Below are positions 52,257 to 62,089 of a stretch of 64,000 nucleotides of DNA, one piece after another. This DNA comes from Globisporangium splendens (lineage: Eukaryota > Oomycota > Peronosporomycetes > Pythiales > Pythiaceae). The position numbers were made by a program, and so were the translations under genes. Positions within the stretch are counted from its first letter, which is position 1. Every line of letters starts with the position of its first letter. The DNA lies in the NCBI GenBank assembly GCA_006386115.1, contig VFIW01000025.1, positions 124,001-188,000 on the forward strand. The letters are read 5' to 3'. The notes beneath the pieces were generated by a model. The model ran no database searches and had not been told where the DNA came from. It saw only the letters and a list, made by a program, of their open reading frames with translations.

Positions 52257-54332
52257 ATGGTGCGTCCGCGCGGCAAGTCGAACCCGATGAACCTGCTCAA
52301 GACCAGCAGCGCGAACGCGCCCGTGAACGTGCTCAACTTGCAGCTGCCGCCGCTGCCGCCGCTCGCCAAAGCCGTGGACGAGGACCTCGAGTCGCAGGCG
52401 CGCGCGTCGCTCTCGCTCTTTGGCTTCGGCGCGCGCGACGCCGTCACCTGGAGCGTCGTCGCGTCTTCCTCGTCGTCCGAGTCGAATGGAAGCGCCAATA
52501 CAAATATCAACATGTCGCCGGGTATGTCGACAACTGCAAGCGGCGCGACAAATAACAGCGGCGGTGTTATGCTTATGGAGAGGGTGTGCCCCATCGGCAC
52601 CAACACGTTTCTCTGGAACACGATGAACCTCGGCGAGTCGAACGCCGGTATCGACCCGAGCGCTCTGGACGGCGGCCTTAATAGCAACGGGAATGGCGGC
52701 ATGAATCCAGGCGAAGACGCGTCGGGGGACCCCGAGTGGGACCCGCTGGGCTACGGCCACATCTTCGCGTCCAAGATCCTGCAGCAGTACCTCGTAAAGT
52801 GCGTCGCGGTGTTTCCAGCGTCCGTGGAGGAGGTGATTGACCTGATTATCCGATCCGATCGCGACGACATGGAGACGACGATGCACCATCTCGTGGGCAT
52901 CAAGTCGAACGCGTCGGGCGTCATCTACAGACGCCGCAAGAGCCACAAGAAGCGGTCGCAGCCGACGCAGCGTGCAAATAACAGCACCAGACGCCAAAAC
53001 TCCACACAGTCATCAACAACAGCAGCAAATAGTACAAACGCCATTCGACAGCGCGCGCCGGCGCCGTCGCACTCGTCGACGATCGACTGTGACGCGAGCG
53101 ATTCGTCGTCGAGCTCCGAGTCGGACGTCGAAGTCGTGTCCGTGAGCGACGCCTTGGACAGCGAGAACCGGTCGTTTAGCGAGTTGAGCCGCCAGTCGTC
53201 GACGATGAGCACAAAGTCCAAGTCGAACGGCCAGTCGACGGCCGAGATGAGCTCCAACGGAAGTCGCTCGATCGCCCATAGCTACGTGTCGATGTCGTCG
53301 ACGTCGTCCGTAACCAGCGCGTCCACAACCACGTCCTCTTATATGGACGAGTACCACGCGTCGCTCATGCACGGCGGCGGGATCCACCAGGGCAACCTCA
53401 GTCTCAAGTGGGTCGTGGGCGAGAAAACGGGCCGCATGTTCACGCAACGCGCCAACTACTGTCTGTTGGACTACGAATGCATCCTCGTGAACGACTGGGA
53501 GGAAGGCGCCGACGGCCGCCCGATGTACGTGCGCGCGCTGCAGTCGTGTTACTTGGCGCAATGCCAGCCGTGGATCGACGAACTGGGCGTGCGGCCCGCG
53601 GATCTGCAGCCGACGGGCATCATGGTGCGCGAGTCCAAGCACCGTCCGGGCTTTGTGGAAGTGCAGTTTGTCGCGTCGATTCTGGAGAAAATGCAGCTGC
53701 CGATGACGTCGCGACGCACAAAGTTGCGCGCGTTGTGTGTCAAGATCGCGAAGCTCGAGGAAGTGATCACGAGCCGCCGACTGTCGCAGTCGCTGCTGAC
53801 GCACCAACCGAACTGGGTGAACAACCGCGAGCGGATCGGGTGCAACTGCTGCGACGCAGTGTTCAGCCTCACGCGGCGGCGCCACCACTGCCGCCTGTGC
53901 GGCGAAGTCTGCTGCTCGGACTGCTGTCCGAAGAAGGACGTGGCACTGCCTGAGGTCGGCACCACGAGCGTGCGCGTCTGTACGCAGTGCGTGCAGAAGC
54001 GGCGCTACAGCGGCGAGTCGATCGAGTCGTCTTCAGTGTCGTCCATGTCGCTGCTCGTGCCCAATGTGCTCTCGCCGACGGGTTCAAAGGCGTCAAGCTC
54101 AGCATCCGCGTCGCCGTATGTGGGCTCGTCGCCGCCCATGCAGCACACGCTGCAGCACTACTCGGTCGTGCTGCAGCCGTCGCTCTCGTCGTCGTCGTCG
54201 CCGCCTCTGGAACACTATTTATCGTCGTCCGGAGGCGCCGCCACGAGCTTTGGCTCGAGCTACGAGCGCAAGCCGTCGCTCGCGTCGTCCATGTTCCAGA
54301 AGTTCAAGAGCAGCAGCCTCGGCGCGTCGTAG
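52257..54332 (+). CDS. START-FYVE domain protein
   Basis: Single-exon gene of 691 residues. The Met at 52257 is the first ATG in the open frame. Residues about 155-510 resemble the divergent START-like lipid-binding region found in front of FYVE fingers in oomycetes (IFASKILQQYLVKCVAVFP, later SLKWVVGEKTGRMF). It is interrupted by a Ser/Thr-rich insertion (about 220-360). The FYVE zinc finger is at about 520-585: CNCC...RRRHHCRLCGEVCC..C and a final CTQC. The basic RRRHHCR motif, which binds phosphatidylinositol 3-phosphate, is intact, but the usual WxxD is WVNN. The C-terminal 100 residues are Ser-rich. A role at endosomal membranes is inferred. The family is greatly expanded in oomycetes. 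Confidence 0.85.
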   Translation: MVRPRGKSNPMNLLKTSSANAPVNVLNLQLPPLPPLAKAVDEDLESQARASLSLFGFGARDAVTWSVVASSSSSESNGSANTNINMSPGMSTTASGATNNSGGVMLMERVCPIGTNTFLWNTMNLGESNAGIDPSALDGGLNSNGNGGMNPGEDASGDPEWDPLGYGHIFASKILQQYLVKCVAVFPASVEEVIDLIIRSDRDDMETTMHHLVGIKSNASGVIYRRRKSHKKRSQPTQRANNSTRRQNSTQSSTTAANSTNAIRQRAPAPSHSSTIDCDASDSSSSSESDVEVVSVSDALDSENRSFSELSRQSSTMSTKSKSNGQSTAEMSSNGSRSIAHSYVSMSSTSSVTSASTTTSSYMDEYHASLMHGGGIHQGNLSLKWVVGEKTGRMFTQRANYCLLDYECILVNDWEEGADGRPMYVRALQSCYLAQCQPWIDELGVRPADLQPTGIMVRESKHRPGFVEVQFVASILEKMQLPMTSRRTKLRALCVKIAKLEEVITSRRLSQSLLTHQPNWVNNRERIGCNCCDAVFSLTRRRHHCRLCGEVCCSDCCPKKDVALPEVGTTSVRVCTQCVQKRRYSGESIESSSVSSMSLLVPNVLSPTGSKASSSASASPYVGSSPPMQHTLQHYSVVLQPSLSSSSSPPLEHYLSSSGGAATSFGSSYERKPSLASSMFQKFKSSSLGAS

Positions 54333-54566
54333 AGCAGCGAACGAAGATAGATAGGCCACAAGAAGAAGAGAATACGTCAAGACCATGTCGTCCACCGAAG
54401 AAAAGGTATCCCAACAGTTTGTAAAGCGAAAAGTGATCGTGCGTCATAATATAGCGTCCATTCAAAAAGCCCCCAAATGCCCATGCATCTCTTGTTTATT
54501 TCGTTTTATTGTGCCGTTGTTGTTTTCTGTCTAACCCACATGCAATCCCTTTTCCATTTAGCTTCG

Positions 54567-55849
54567 TCACTTTCGGCCAAACACTTGGCGGAAGCCCTCC
54601 TTCTGCTTCTCCGTGAGCTTCTCCGGGAAGTCGACGTGGAACTTGATGTGCAGCGCACCCTTCTCCGACGGGAAATGCATCTTCGGCATGCCCTCGCGCA
54701 CCAGCGTCGTCACGAACCGCGGCGGTGTGACCTCCGAGCGCGCGATCTCCACCTGGCGGCCGTCCAAGTGCGTCACGAGCTTGCGGAAGCCCACGAGTGA
54801 CTCCTTGAGCGTGATGGTCAAGTCCATCCAGAGATCGTCACCGTCGCGCGTGAACACCGGGTGCGGGATCGTCTGCACTTGGAGCCGCAGGTGGCCCGCG
54901 GTCTGGCCGGGCACTTCGTCCGCGTAGTTCTCAAACTCGATCTCAGAGCCGTCGGCCGTGCCTTTCTCCAGGTCCACGTCGAAGTTCAGGTCCGTCATCT
55001 CGACCTTGCGGCCGCCACACACAGGGCACGTGCTGCTCGCGACCTTGCCCTTGCCGTGGCACTTCTCGCACGTTGTCTGGAACTGCTGGATGAAGCCCGG
55101 ACCGACGCGGCGAGTCGTCATCTTGACGCCGTGGCCGCCGCACTCGGAGCACACGTGGATGTCGTGCTCGTGCGCGGCGCCGTGGCCGTGGCAGTGGTGG
55201 CAGATCGTCTCGCGGCGGATCGAAAACTGGAGCACCTTGCCGTTGTACAGATCGGCGAGCGACACGCGCAGCGGCATCACGATGTCCGGGCCGCGCGACG
55301 GCTCCTGCTCGCGCTGCTGGCGACGGCCGCCGCCGCCAAAGAACTGCGAGAAGATGTCGAACGGATCGTGGCCGCCGCCACCGCCGCCGTTCGCATTCAG
55401 ACCTTCCTCACCGTAGCGATCGTACTTGGCTTTCTTCTCCTCATCCGACAGCACATCGTACGCTACCATCCACGCAGCATTATAGACGCAAGTCAGACCA
55501 TGTATGTTGTCCATACCAACGCACATAGAACGCACCGCTCGCGACTTCGGCAAACTTCTTTTGCGCGTCCTCATCGCCTGGGTTCTTGTCCGGATGGTGC
55601 TGCGTTGCATTGCATCATTCCCATACAACGATATTCATAAGTGTCATGTAGCTCTTGGCGCGCAGTTGGTCAGACACCGAGCAGACAAACCTTGAGTGAG
55701 AGCTTGCGGAAGGCGCGCTTGATCTCGGCCGTGGACGCGTCGCGCGTGACGCCCAGCACCTCGTAGTAGTCGCGGCCGGCGAGCACGCCCACGCAGAGCG
55801 CCACCAGCGCCGCCAGCAGCAGCGCCACTCGGAAGCCACGCGGCGCCAT
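54567..55849 (-). CDS. ER-lumenal DnaJ (Hsp40) co-chaperone, Scj1/class A type
   Basis: Three exons, 372 residues: 55849..55691, 55599..55536 and 55462..54567, with introns of 91 and 73 bp. A signal peptide ([19 protein letters not shown]) is followed directly by a J domain ([21 protein letters not shown]) whose HPD is at 55-57, just after intron 1. A Gly-rich/FxxFFGGGG linker, a zinc-binding region with four CxxC pairs (CHHC, CSEC, CEKC, CPVC) and a substrate-binding C-terminal domain follow. There is no KDEL-like tail (ends FGRK), so retention may depend on binding BiP. It delivers unfolded proteins to ER Hsp70 and stimulates its ATPase. The family call is firm; the ER location follows from the signal peptide. 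Confidence 0.92.
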
Positions 55850-56513
55850 CTTGCAGCTTTCTCGAATAAATCTTTATGCGGTTCGTGTGTGTGTGGGTTT
55901 GTTTTGTTTTGTTTTGGGTCGCTTCCGCTCGTGCGAGGAGCTACTTTGGGTTCTCGCACTTTAGTGGATAGGTCGATAACGGTCTCTCGCTTAGGTTGAT
56001 CTTGCTTTTCACAGGAAGAAAGCCATGATAAACTCACTGATCGATGTCGAAATGCACAACCGTCAAGCTTGGCCACAGATGGACCCTGAGTCTACTGCTT
56101 GTGAGCAAGAAGGCGTTGCAAAACACAACATCGCAAATCTTGCCTGTGCCACTTCAGCATTGGGAACTTGTTCTCATTCACCGATTATGCGGATCCTCCC
56201 CTTCAAAGGTCGTGAGCGTGGAGCCTAAGATTCTTTGCATCTGACAGTGGCGACGCCATGCAAGTCGAAACGCATCTGCCATTGTCATCCCGTTATGTGC
56301 TGGTGGGCGAAAGCAACTGCGAAACTCACTTTTTGGCGCGCACAGCAATTTGAAAAATCCTAGTTCTAGTTTTGTAGGGACCGGTAATCAGAGTTAAAAC
56401 CTAAAACCTCGTTTCATAAGCTGCTGGTTTTAGGGACTTTCCTGATTCAACGTAATCGTAACCAGTGGTTACACTCATCTACCCATTACCACAACTTGAG
56501 CGAGAAACACACG
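55850..56513. other. Divergent intergenic region
   Basis: 660 bp between the DnaJ and Myb/zinc-finger gene starts. It contains a short TTTTG repeat (about 55898-55916) and a TAAAACC-rich patch at about 56390-56410. No gene was seen. Confidence 0.45.
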
Positions 56514-57842
56514 ATGACGGACGAGGAGCAGCGCCACAAGGAGCGCGCCAAGTGGACGCGCGCCGAGGAGGCGAGCCTCCTGGAGCTCTGGTGCTCCGTG
56601 CGCGCGAACTCCGAGTTCCACGGCGAGCGGGGGCTCAAGCGTGCCGCGTGGGCGTGGGTCGCGAACGAGATGGCAGCGCGCCACGGCGACACGAAGGAGA
56701 AGGCGATGATCCAGTCCAAGTTCATGCGGCTCATCAAGGAGTACAAGCTCTTCCTGTGGGTAGTGAGCATGCCTGGAGTCACGCACGACGACCAGGGCCA
56801 GATCACGATGTCCGAGAGCGCGTGGGAGCAGGTGTTCGCTGAGAAAAAGACCGTCGAATTGTCCATACTGCGGAAACTCAAGCAAGTCGGCTTCCCGCTC
56901 GCCACGCAGTGCGCGGCCGCGTGCTCCGACGACCCTTCTGCTGGTATCAAAACTGCTATTACGAATCTTGGTGCGGATCTGTCTACACATGATGTAGTAC
57001 CATCGGATGGCGCAACCACCCCCGCATCGGTGCGAATGAGCACGAGAAGCGCTGGTGCGGTCTCGTCGCCGGCGACGACACCGTTGGGGGCTCCAGTCAT
57101 CGCCTTTCGACCGCACCACGCCGATGAGTTTGGGCTCCAGCCGCACTACAACAAGGACGGCATCGTGGAAAGCGCGACGTGCCGCTTTTGCCTCACGTTC
57201 GGCCGTGATGCGCGCAACGGCAAGCGGCGAATCGGGAAGCCCAAGTCGTTCCGGTCTTTCCGCGTCGACAACTACCGTCAGCACTTGAGCTCGCAGCACA
57301 CTGCGAAGTGGGAAGAGTTTCGTAAATGCGAGAATCTCGCAGCGAAGAAGGCGTTTTTCGTGCGAGACGCGACAGCGATGGCGGACGATGCGACGTCGCC
57401 AGTAGACGAGAACGACGGCGGGCTCGAGGAGGACGAAGACGACGACGAGAGCAAAGTTACGGCCACCAACGGCCATGTTGGCGCACCCCGCTACCGTCCG
57501 ATCGTTCCTGTGCCGCCGTCAGTACCACGCGCGACACAAAACAACAAGCGACCACGAGACGAAGAAGACAGCGAAGAGGACAACGAAGAACGCGCGAGCA
57601 GACGGAGCTTGAAGGAGAGGGAGCTGCATCTTCGCGAGCGCGAGTTGACGCTGCGGCGCGAGGAGCTCGCTGAGCGCAAGCAGCAGCGGCTGGAGGACGC
57701 GCAGCAGCGGGAGAAGCAGTTCGGCATGATGGTCGAGATGATCGAGAAGCTCCACCGCACGCAGGCGCAGCTTCTCGGGATCATCGCTGGCGCGCTCGGC
57801 AGTCAACCATCACTGTTGTCGCAGCAGCAGCATCAGCCGTGA
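56514..57842 (+). CDS. Myb/SANT-like and BED-like zinc finger DNA-binding protein
   Basis: Single exon, 442 residues from the first ATG (56514). Residues about 12-105 resemble the trihelix Myb/SANT-like domain of transposon-derived proteins (KWTRAEEASLLELWCSVRAN, later QSKFMRLIKEYKLFLWVVSM). A linker leads to a Cys2-His2 module at about 220-275: CRFC followed by NYRQHLSSQHTAKW, a BED-like spacing. The C-terminal third is acidic, then a long charged coiled coil (LKERELHLRERELTLRREEL) suited to dimerisation, with a Gln-rich tail. There is no transposase catalytic region. A transcription regulator or domesticated transposon protein is likely; the target is unknown. Confidence 0.72.
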   Translation: MTDEEQRHKERAKWTRAEEASLLELWCSVRANSEFHGERGLKRAAWAWVANEMAARHGDTKEKAMIQSKFMRLIKEYKLFLWVVSMPGVTHDDQGQITMSESAWEQVFAEKKTVELSILRKLKQVGFPLATQCAAACSDDPSAGIKTAITNLGADLSTHDVVPSDGATTPASVRMSTRSAGAVSSPATTPLGAPVIAFRPHHADEFGLQPHYNKDGIVESATCRFCLTFGRDARNGKRRIGKPKSFRSFRVDNYRQHLSSQHTAKWEEFRKCENLAAKKAFFVRDATAMADDATSPVDENDGGLEEDEDDDESKVTATNGHVGAPRYRPIVPVPPSVPRATQNNKRPRDEEDSEEDNEERASRRSLKERELHLRERELTLRREELAERKQQRLEDAQQREKQFGMMVEMIEKLHRTQAQLLGIIAGALGSQPSLLSQQQHQP

Positions 57843-58500
57843 GTTGCGATTATCCAATTCGAGAGGTTTTTCTTTTCTTCCAGTTTTTCGATTATCAGTG
57901 TGCTTTGAGGCTATGCTCATTACGGGAAACGCGAAATAATGCAAAATGGGGATTAGTTCACTGTGGTCCATGTCTCTTAATTGCTATTTTATCCACTGAA
58001 AGGTCCTCCAATAACAGCGTTTATTTTGACTGGTTGAAGAGAAAGCTTTGGTGACACGGTTTTACGTGTGAACTCAAAAGCGCCGTAATCGCAGTCATTT
58101 TGGCTGCGTGTTGTTTTGGGTGAGAAGGAAATCTTGTTTCCATGCTCATCACCCCACACATTCTCCAAGTTTCTCACAAGAGTATAAATTGACAGCCAAT
58201 TATACATTGTCCGCGTAATTGCAATTAGTCAAGCTTAATTTTCGGATAAACAGAATGGTGTATCAGTATGAAGAAGCTGATACTGGTGCACCTTTGTGGA
58301 TCCACTTTTTTTATTTCTGAGGAAGAAGGTGATGGGGATGGCCGCATGGAGAAGAATGGGCTCGTGGCTGCATGGACCGCGCCTGTCGTCTATGAAGCGA
58401 GCGCTCTAAGATCTGCTGCAGTCCTCTCCATTTGCTCTTTCATCCTCCGCACGCGAGGCGGCCAAATCCCTCCTCCCCACAGCCACCGAACGCACGCCGC
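57843..58500. other. Intergenic, promoter of glycosyltransferase copy 1
   Basis: 660 bp with no supported gene. Pyrimidine-rich TCCATTTGCTCTTTCATCC (about 58428-58446) resembles an oomycete initiator about 60 bp before the start codon. Confidence 0.4.
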
Positions 58501-60036
58501 ATGAAGCCGTCGACGCAAGGGACCAAGCCATCGCCACCCGTGAAGCCAAGGGGCCGACGCAAACCCGCGGTGCCGCTGCACATGACTCAGAAGATGGTGT
58601 TGATCGTGAGCCTCGGCATGCTCTTCATGGCATCCAGCGCCGTGTTGGTCATCATGACCGAGAAGATGCACCATCACGTGCGCGTGTTCCGCAGTGTGCA
58701 GTCGTCACTTCGCCTGCACTCGCAGACGGAATTGTTCCCGCTGAGCATCGGCACGCCGCCAGCGCACTTCAACGTGGACGAGCCCGAGAAGGCCAAGCTC
58801 CGCCATCAGCTGGCGCTCAGCATCTCGCATTACGCCCAGCAGACGAGCATCCCGCGCGGCGTCGTGCTGCCACTGTTTGACGACATCGCGCACCTGGGGA
58901 TGGCCATGCTCCTCGAACTCCGCGCCTTCGACGAAGACGTTCCGATCGAGATCCCGCATTGCGGCGACGACCTGGCGCCCGACCTCGCCAACAGACTCGA
59001 GCACATGGACCTCCTCGTGCGCGTCTACGACGTGTGCGCGCAGGCCGCAGACGCCACGAACGTGTTCAACGACTCGCAGCGTCTGTTTTGCGAGAGCACG
59101 GAGCAGTGCCAGCGCCAGTTCCGCGGGTTCCCCACCAAGGTGCTGTCGGTCGTGTTCTCGCGCTTCGAGCAGGTGATGCTGCTGGACGCCGACACGCTGT
59201 TGTTCCAGAACCCGATGGCGCTCTGGGACCACGACAAGTACACGCGCACGGGAACGCTGTTCTTCCACGACCGCGTGAGTGGCGACCAGGCGTTCCTGGC
59301 GAAGCGGGCTCCAGCAGCGTTCATGGCCGACGGCGACGACCAGCAGTTCAGTGAGCTGCACATGTACATGTCGAGGTTCGACGTGTCGCCGTTCCGGCTG
59401 CTGGCGACCATCACGCGAGAACCGTCAACGAAGGAGAACCCGATTCCGATCAAGCTGCGCTTCGCGCCGAGCGACTTTCTGGTCTCGAGCCACGCGTGGA
59501 ACCTGCGCGCTGGTCACCAGATGGACTCGTCGTTGCTGCTGTGGAACAAGAACAAGCAGCCGCGCGCGACGGCGATCCTGGCGTCGTTCGTGGCGCAGAA
59601 TGACGTGCCGCTACCGCCGTCCGACGGCGACAAGGAGCTCTTCTTCCTCGCGTGCGAGCTCGCCGAGACCCAGTACGCGTTCTCGGACTTTGGTGCCGGC
59701 TCGCTGGGCACAGACTTGCGCGACGACGGCGAGAAGACCGACTCGGTGCTGTGTGGCGGTCGCCTGCACTACTTCCCGTCGTCGAGAGGGGAGAACGAGG
59801 CGCCGCCGCTACTGTTTTTCAACAGCGACGAGCTACTGACGCTGGACGTGGCGAACGCCAAGATCTACCGCAGTGAGGCACGCGCCGCGGACGTGTATGG
59901 TGGTTCGCTTTCGGCTCGAAGTCTCCCTCAGCAGTGTCTGCTTGATATCCACGCTGTGCGACTCAGTAGTGGCGAGAAGCAGGTGATCGCGCGACGGCAG
60001 CAGTTGCACGCGTCGGTCGTGATGCAAGGCTACTAG
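58501..60036 (+). CDS. MNN1-type alpha-mannosyltransferase (GT71-like), copy 1
   Basis: Single-exon gene of 511 residues; the ATG at 58501 is preferred over an upstream in-frame start. It has type II membrane topology: a basic N-terminus, then a signal anchor at 32-52 (MVLIVSLGMLFMASSAVLVIM). The lumenal catalytic region has features of the putative mannosyltransferase family (MNN1/GT71): SVVFSRFEQVMLLDADTLLF with DxD at Asp229 and Asp231, then YTRTGTLFFHDR and SSLLLWNKNK. Such enzymes extend glycans in the Golgi using GDP-mannose; donor and product are inferred. From 58816 to past the stop codon the DNA is almost identical to the inverted copy downstream, while the 5' part is clearly diverged. 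Confidence 0.85.
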   Translation: MKPSTQGTKPSPPVKPRGRRKPAVPLHMTQKMVLIVSLGMLFMASSAVLVIMTEKMHHHVRVFRSVQSSLRLHSQTELFPLSIGTPPAHFNVDEPEKAKLRHQLALSISHYAQQTSIPRGVVLPLFDDIAHLGMAMLLELRAFDEDVPIEIPHCGDDLAPDLANRLEHMDLLVRVYDVCAQAADATNVFNDSQRLFCESTEQCQRQFRGFPTKVLSVVFSRFEQVMLLDADTLLFQNPMALWDHDKYTRTGTLFFHDRVSGDQAFLAKRAPAAFMADGDDQQFSELHMYMSRFDVSPFRLLATITREPSTKENPIPIKLRFAPSDFLVSSHAWNLRAGHQMDSSLLLWNKNKQPRATAILASFVAQNDVPLPPSDGDKELFFLACELAETQYAFSDFGAGSLGTDLRDDGEKTDSVLCGGRLHYFPSSRGENEAPPLLFFNSDELLTLDVANAKIYRSEARAADVYGGSLSARSLPQQCLLDIHAVRLSSGEKQVIARRQQLHASVVMQGY

Positions 60037-60068
60037 GCAGTCGAGTTGAAGTTCTGGTCGGGTGAGGG
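58816..60068 (+). repeat. Inverted repeat, left arm (1,253 bp)
   Basis: Matches the reverse complement of 60223-63133 once the LINE insertion and one target-site copy are removed. Both arms are then exactly 1,253 bp. I noticed one substitution by eye. The arm covers codon 106 of the glycosyltransferase through about 32 bp past its stop. The spacer between arms is 60069-60222 (154 bp). Confidence 0.85.
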
Positions 60069-60416
60069 CATTCACTTGAGTGCAACGCGATAGGATTCTC
60101 CACTAAATTATCAAACATACATCAGCCATGTGTGACAACAATTAATTGTTTGGACAATAGATCAATAAAAACATCAACAATTAGTAGTCTCAAAACTGCA
60201 ATTGTTAATAATTTAATGGATACCCTCACCCGACCAGAACTTCAACTCGACTGCCTAGTAGCCTTGCATCACGACCGACGCGTGCAACTGCTGCCGTCGC
60301 GCGATCACCTGCTTCTCGCCACTACTGAGTCGCACAGCGTGGATATCAAGCAGACACTGCTGAGGGAGACTTCGAGCCGAAAGCGAACCACCATACACGT
60401 CCGCGGCGCGTGCCTC

Positions 60417-60431
60417 ACTGCGGTAGATCTT
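60417..60431. repeat. LINE target-site duplication, copy A
   Basis: ACTGCGGTAGATCTT, next to the A-rich 3' end of the LINE. Confidence 0.85.
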
Positions 60432-62074
60432 TTTTTTATCTTTATAAGGTGAGGTATATTTAGGTTCATCTTCGTGACCTACAATATCCATTCTCCTACC
60501 TAATCTTCATTGCGAATTTCATCTAGGAGTGTAAATGTGTCTACAGCGCGGATTGCACTAGATCACTTCTGAATGCTAAATAATCTTTGACCAGGATGGC
60601 ATGTTCTCTTGGTCCTATGTGAGGCTGCCTTGTGTTGTCCAATGACCTTGGGTCTTCCGAACTTCGCATAAGCCAATGCATGACGTCGTTGTCAAGATCC
60701 TGGGTGAGATTGTTGAAAGCAGCTCTTTGAGTTGGGAAGTGAACCTGCGTTGAGGTTCTGGTGTCCATGGCTAGGTTGGCGGCTGAGTCCGCCATCTTGT
60801 TGAAGGCACGGTAGTGATGGTACCATCCTCGGATGTCGATGCAATCCGCGAGTCGTCGACTTGTCTGGTATAAACGTGCCAATCGGTGCTGTCGAGGGGA
60901 CCGATGCATTCTCTGTTGGGAGATAATCAGTGCACTGTCTCCAATCACGTACAACGGTTCGAAGTGACTGCGTTGGGCTTCTCGGAGTCCATGTATGAGA
61001 CCCCAGTACTCGGCAAAGTTGTTGGTCGTGTCCTTCCTGCTATACGCCATGCTCGCAGCCCAAATTAAACTGGCTGTGTGCGAGTCCTTATGGACACGCA
61101 CGATAATGGATCCAGTCCCTCCTGGTCCTGGATTGCCGCGTGATCCACCATCGAAAAACAACAGGTAAACGCCGCGAGTATCACTTGGAGTCAAGGGGAT
61201 GGCGTCGGTTTGGCTGAGAAAGCAGTCGACATATGCCTTGAGAACTGCTGCAACCGTGTGACCGTCAGAGTCTCCAGCTTGCGCTTCAGCGAGTCGTGTG
61301 AGGTTTCGCATTCCTGCCTCTAATCTGGTCATCATGGTCGCCATCTCAGCAGTCGATTCGATTGGATCCGAATCCATGCGTCGCAGATGCGCACACCAAA
61401 TGGCTTGTATGAGCGACGCGCTCATATATCGCCACAGCATGTGTGCGACGGGATAGAGATGATCTTGGAGATGTTCAGTGGAGAACTTGTGTCCGATAAT
61501 GTGTCTCTTGATCGAGGTCCATGCATGCCTTGGAGTATCTGGCAGATCCAGACTGAAGATCCAGATTGCGGGGTCGTGACCAGGAGTGATTCCGATCTTC
61601 GCCCATAGCGCATAAAAGTAGTTCCACACCAGTTTGGCTTTCGGACACTCCCAGAATAGATGTTGAACAGAAGATTGGACAACTTGGGAGCATTCGGGAT
61701 TCGAGCAGGATAGATCAGCTTTCTCATAGTTCCACATGGAGAGTCGGTTGGCTTTCAGCCGGAGAAGAGTCTGAGCCGTATAAGCAGTAATCCCTGGGAT
61801 GTTGTGTAATTCGCTCCACTGGATTAATTGCAGTCCTGGCCACAGAGATCCTGCTGTATGGACAGCTTTGTTGACTGCTGCATCTCGAGTATCTTTGCCA
61901 ATTTGTGTCCTCGTTGCTGCAACTTGTTGCCGATAGAAAGATCTGGTCGTATTGTATCGTCCGTTGCCACCCCATAGTTGCACGATTCTTGTGAAACGTG
62001 GATGTGCATGGAACGACACCTTCTGCCCGTTCAAGTCTCTTGTTGCCATGATGTCACAGTCCATTGCGGAGTGA
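60432..62074 (-). mobile_element. 5'-truncated LINE with zf-RVT and RNase H domains
   Basis: 1,643 bp inserted in glycosyltransferase copy 2, flanked by a 15-bp direct repeat (ACTGCGGTAGATCTT on +, at 60417-60431 and 62075-62089). The frame is open from the element's first base to 60541. It encodes the end of an ORF2 protein: a zinc-binding reverse-transcriptase tail (CSNPEC...HLFWECPKAKLVW) and a type 1 RNase H domain with FFDGGSRGNPGPGG, the NNFAEYWGL glutamate, the VIGDSALI aspartate and FNKMADSAANLAMD. The reverse transcriptase core is missing (5' truncation). The 3' end is a short UTR with an A-rich tail (GATAAAAAAA), as expected for target-primed reverse transcription of an I/Tad-like LINE carrying RNase H. 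Confidence 0.88.
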
Positions 62075-62089
62075 ACTGCGGTAGATCTT
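62075..62089. repeat. LINE target-site duplication, copy B
   Basis: ACTGCGGTAGATCTT, at the truncated 5' end of the LINE; identical to 60417-60431. Confidence 0.85.

Noticed and set aside
60132..60452. 106-codon + strand frame
   Set aside because: Antisense of the glycosyltransferase copy 2 tail.
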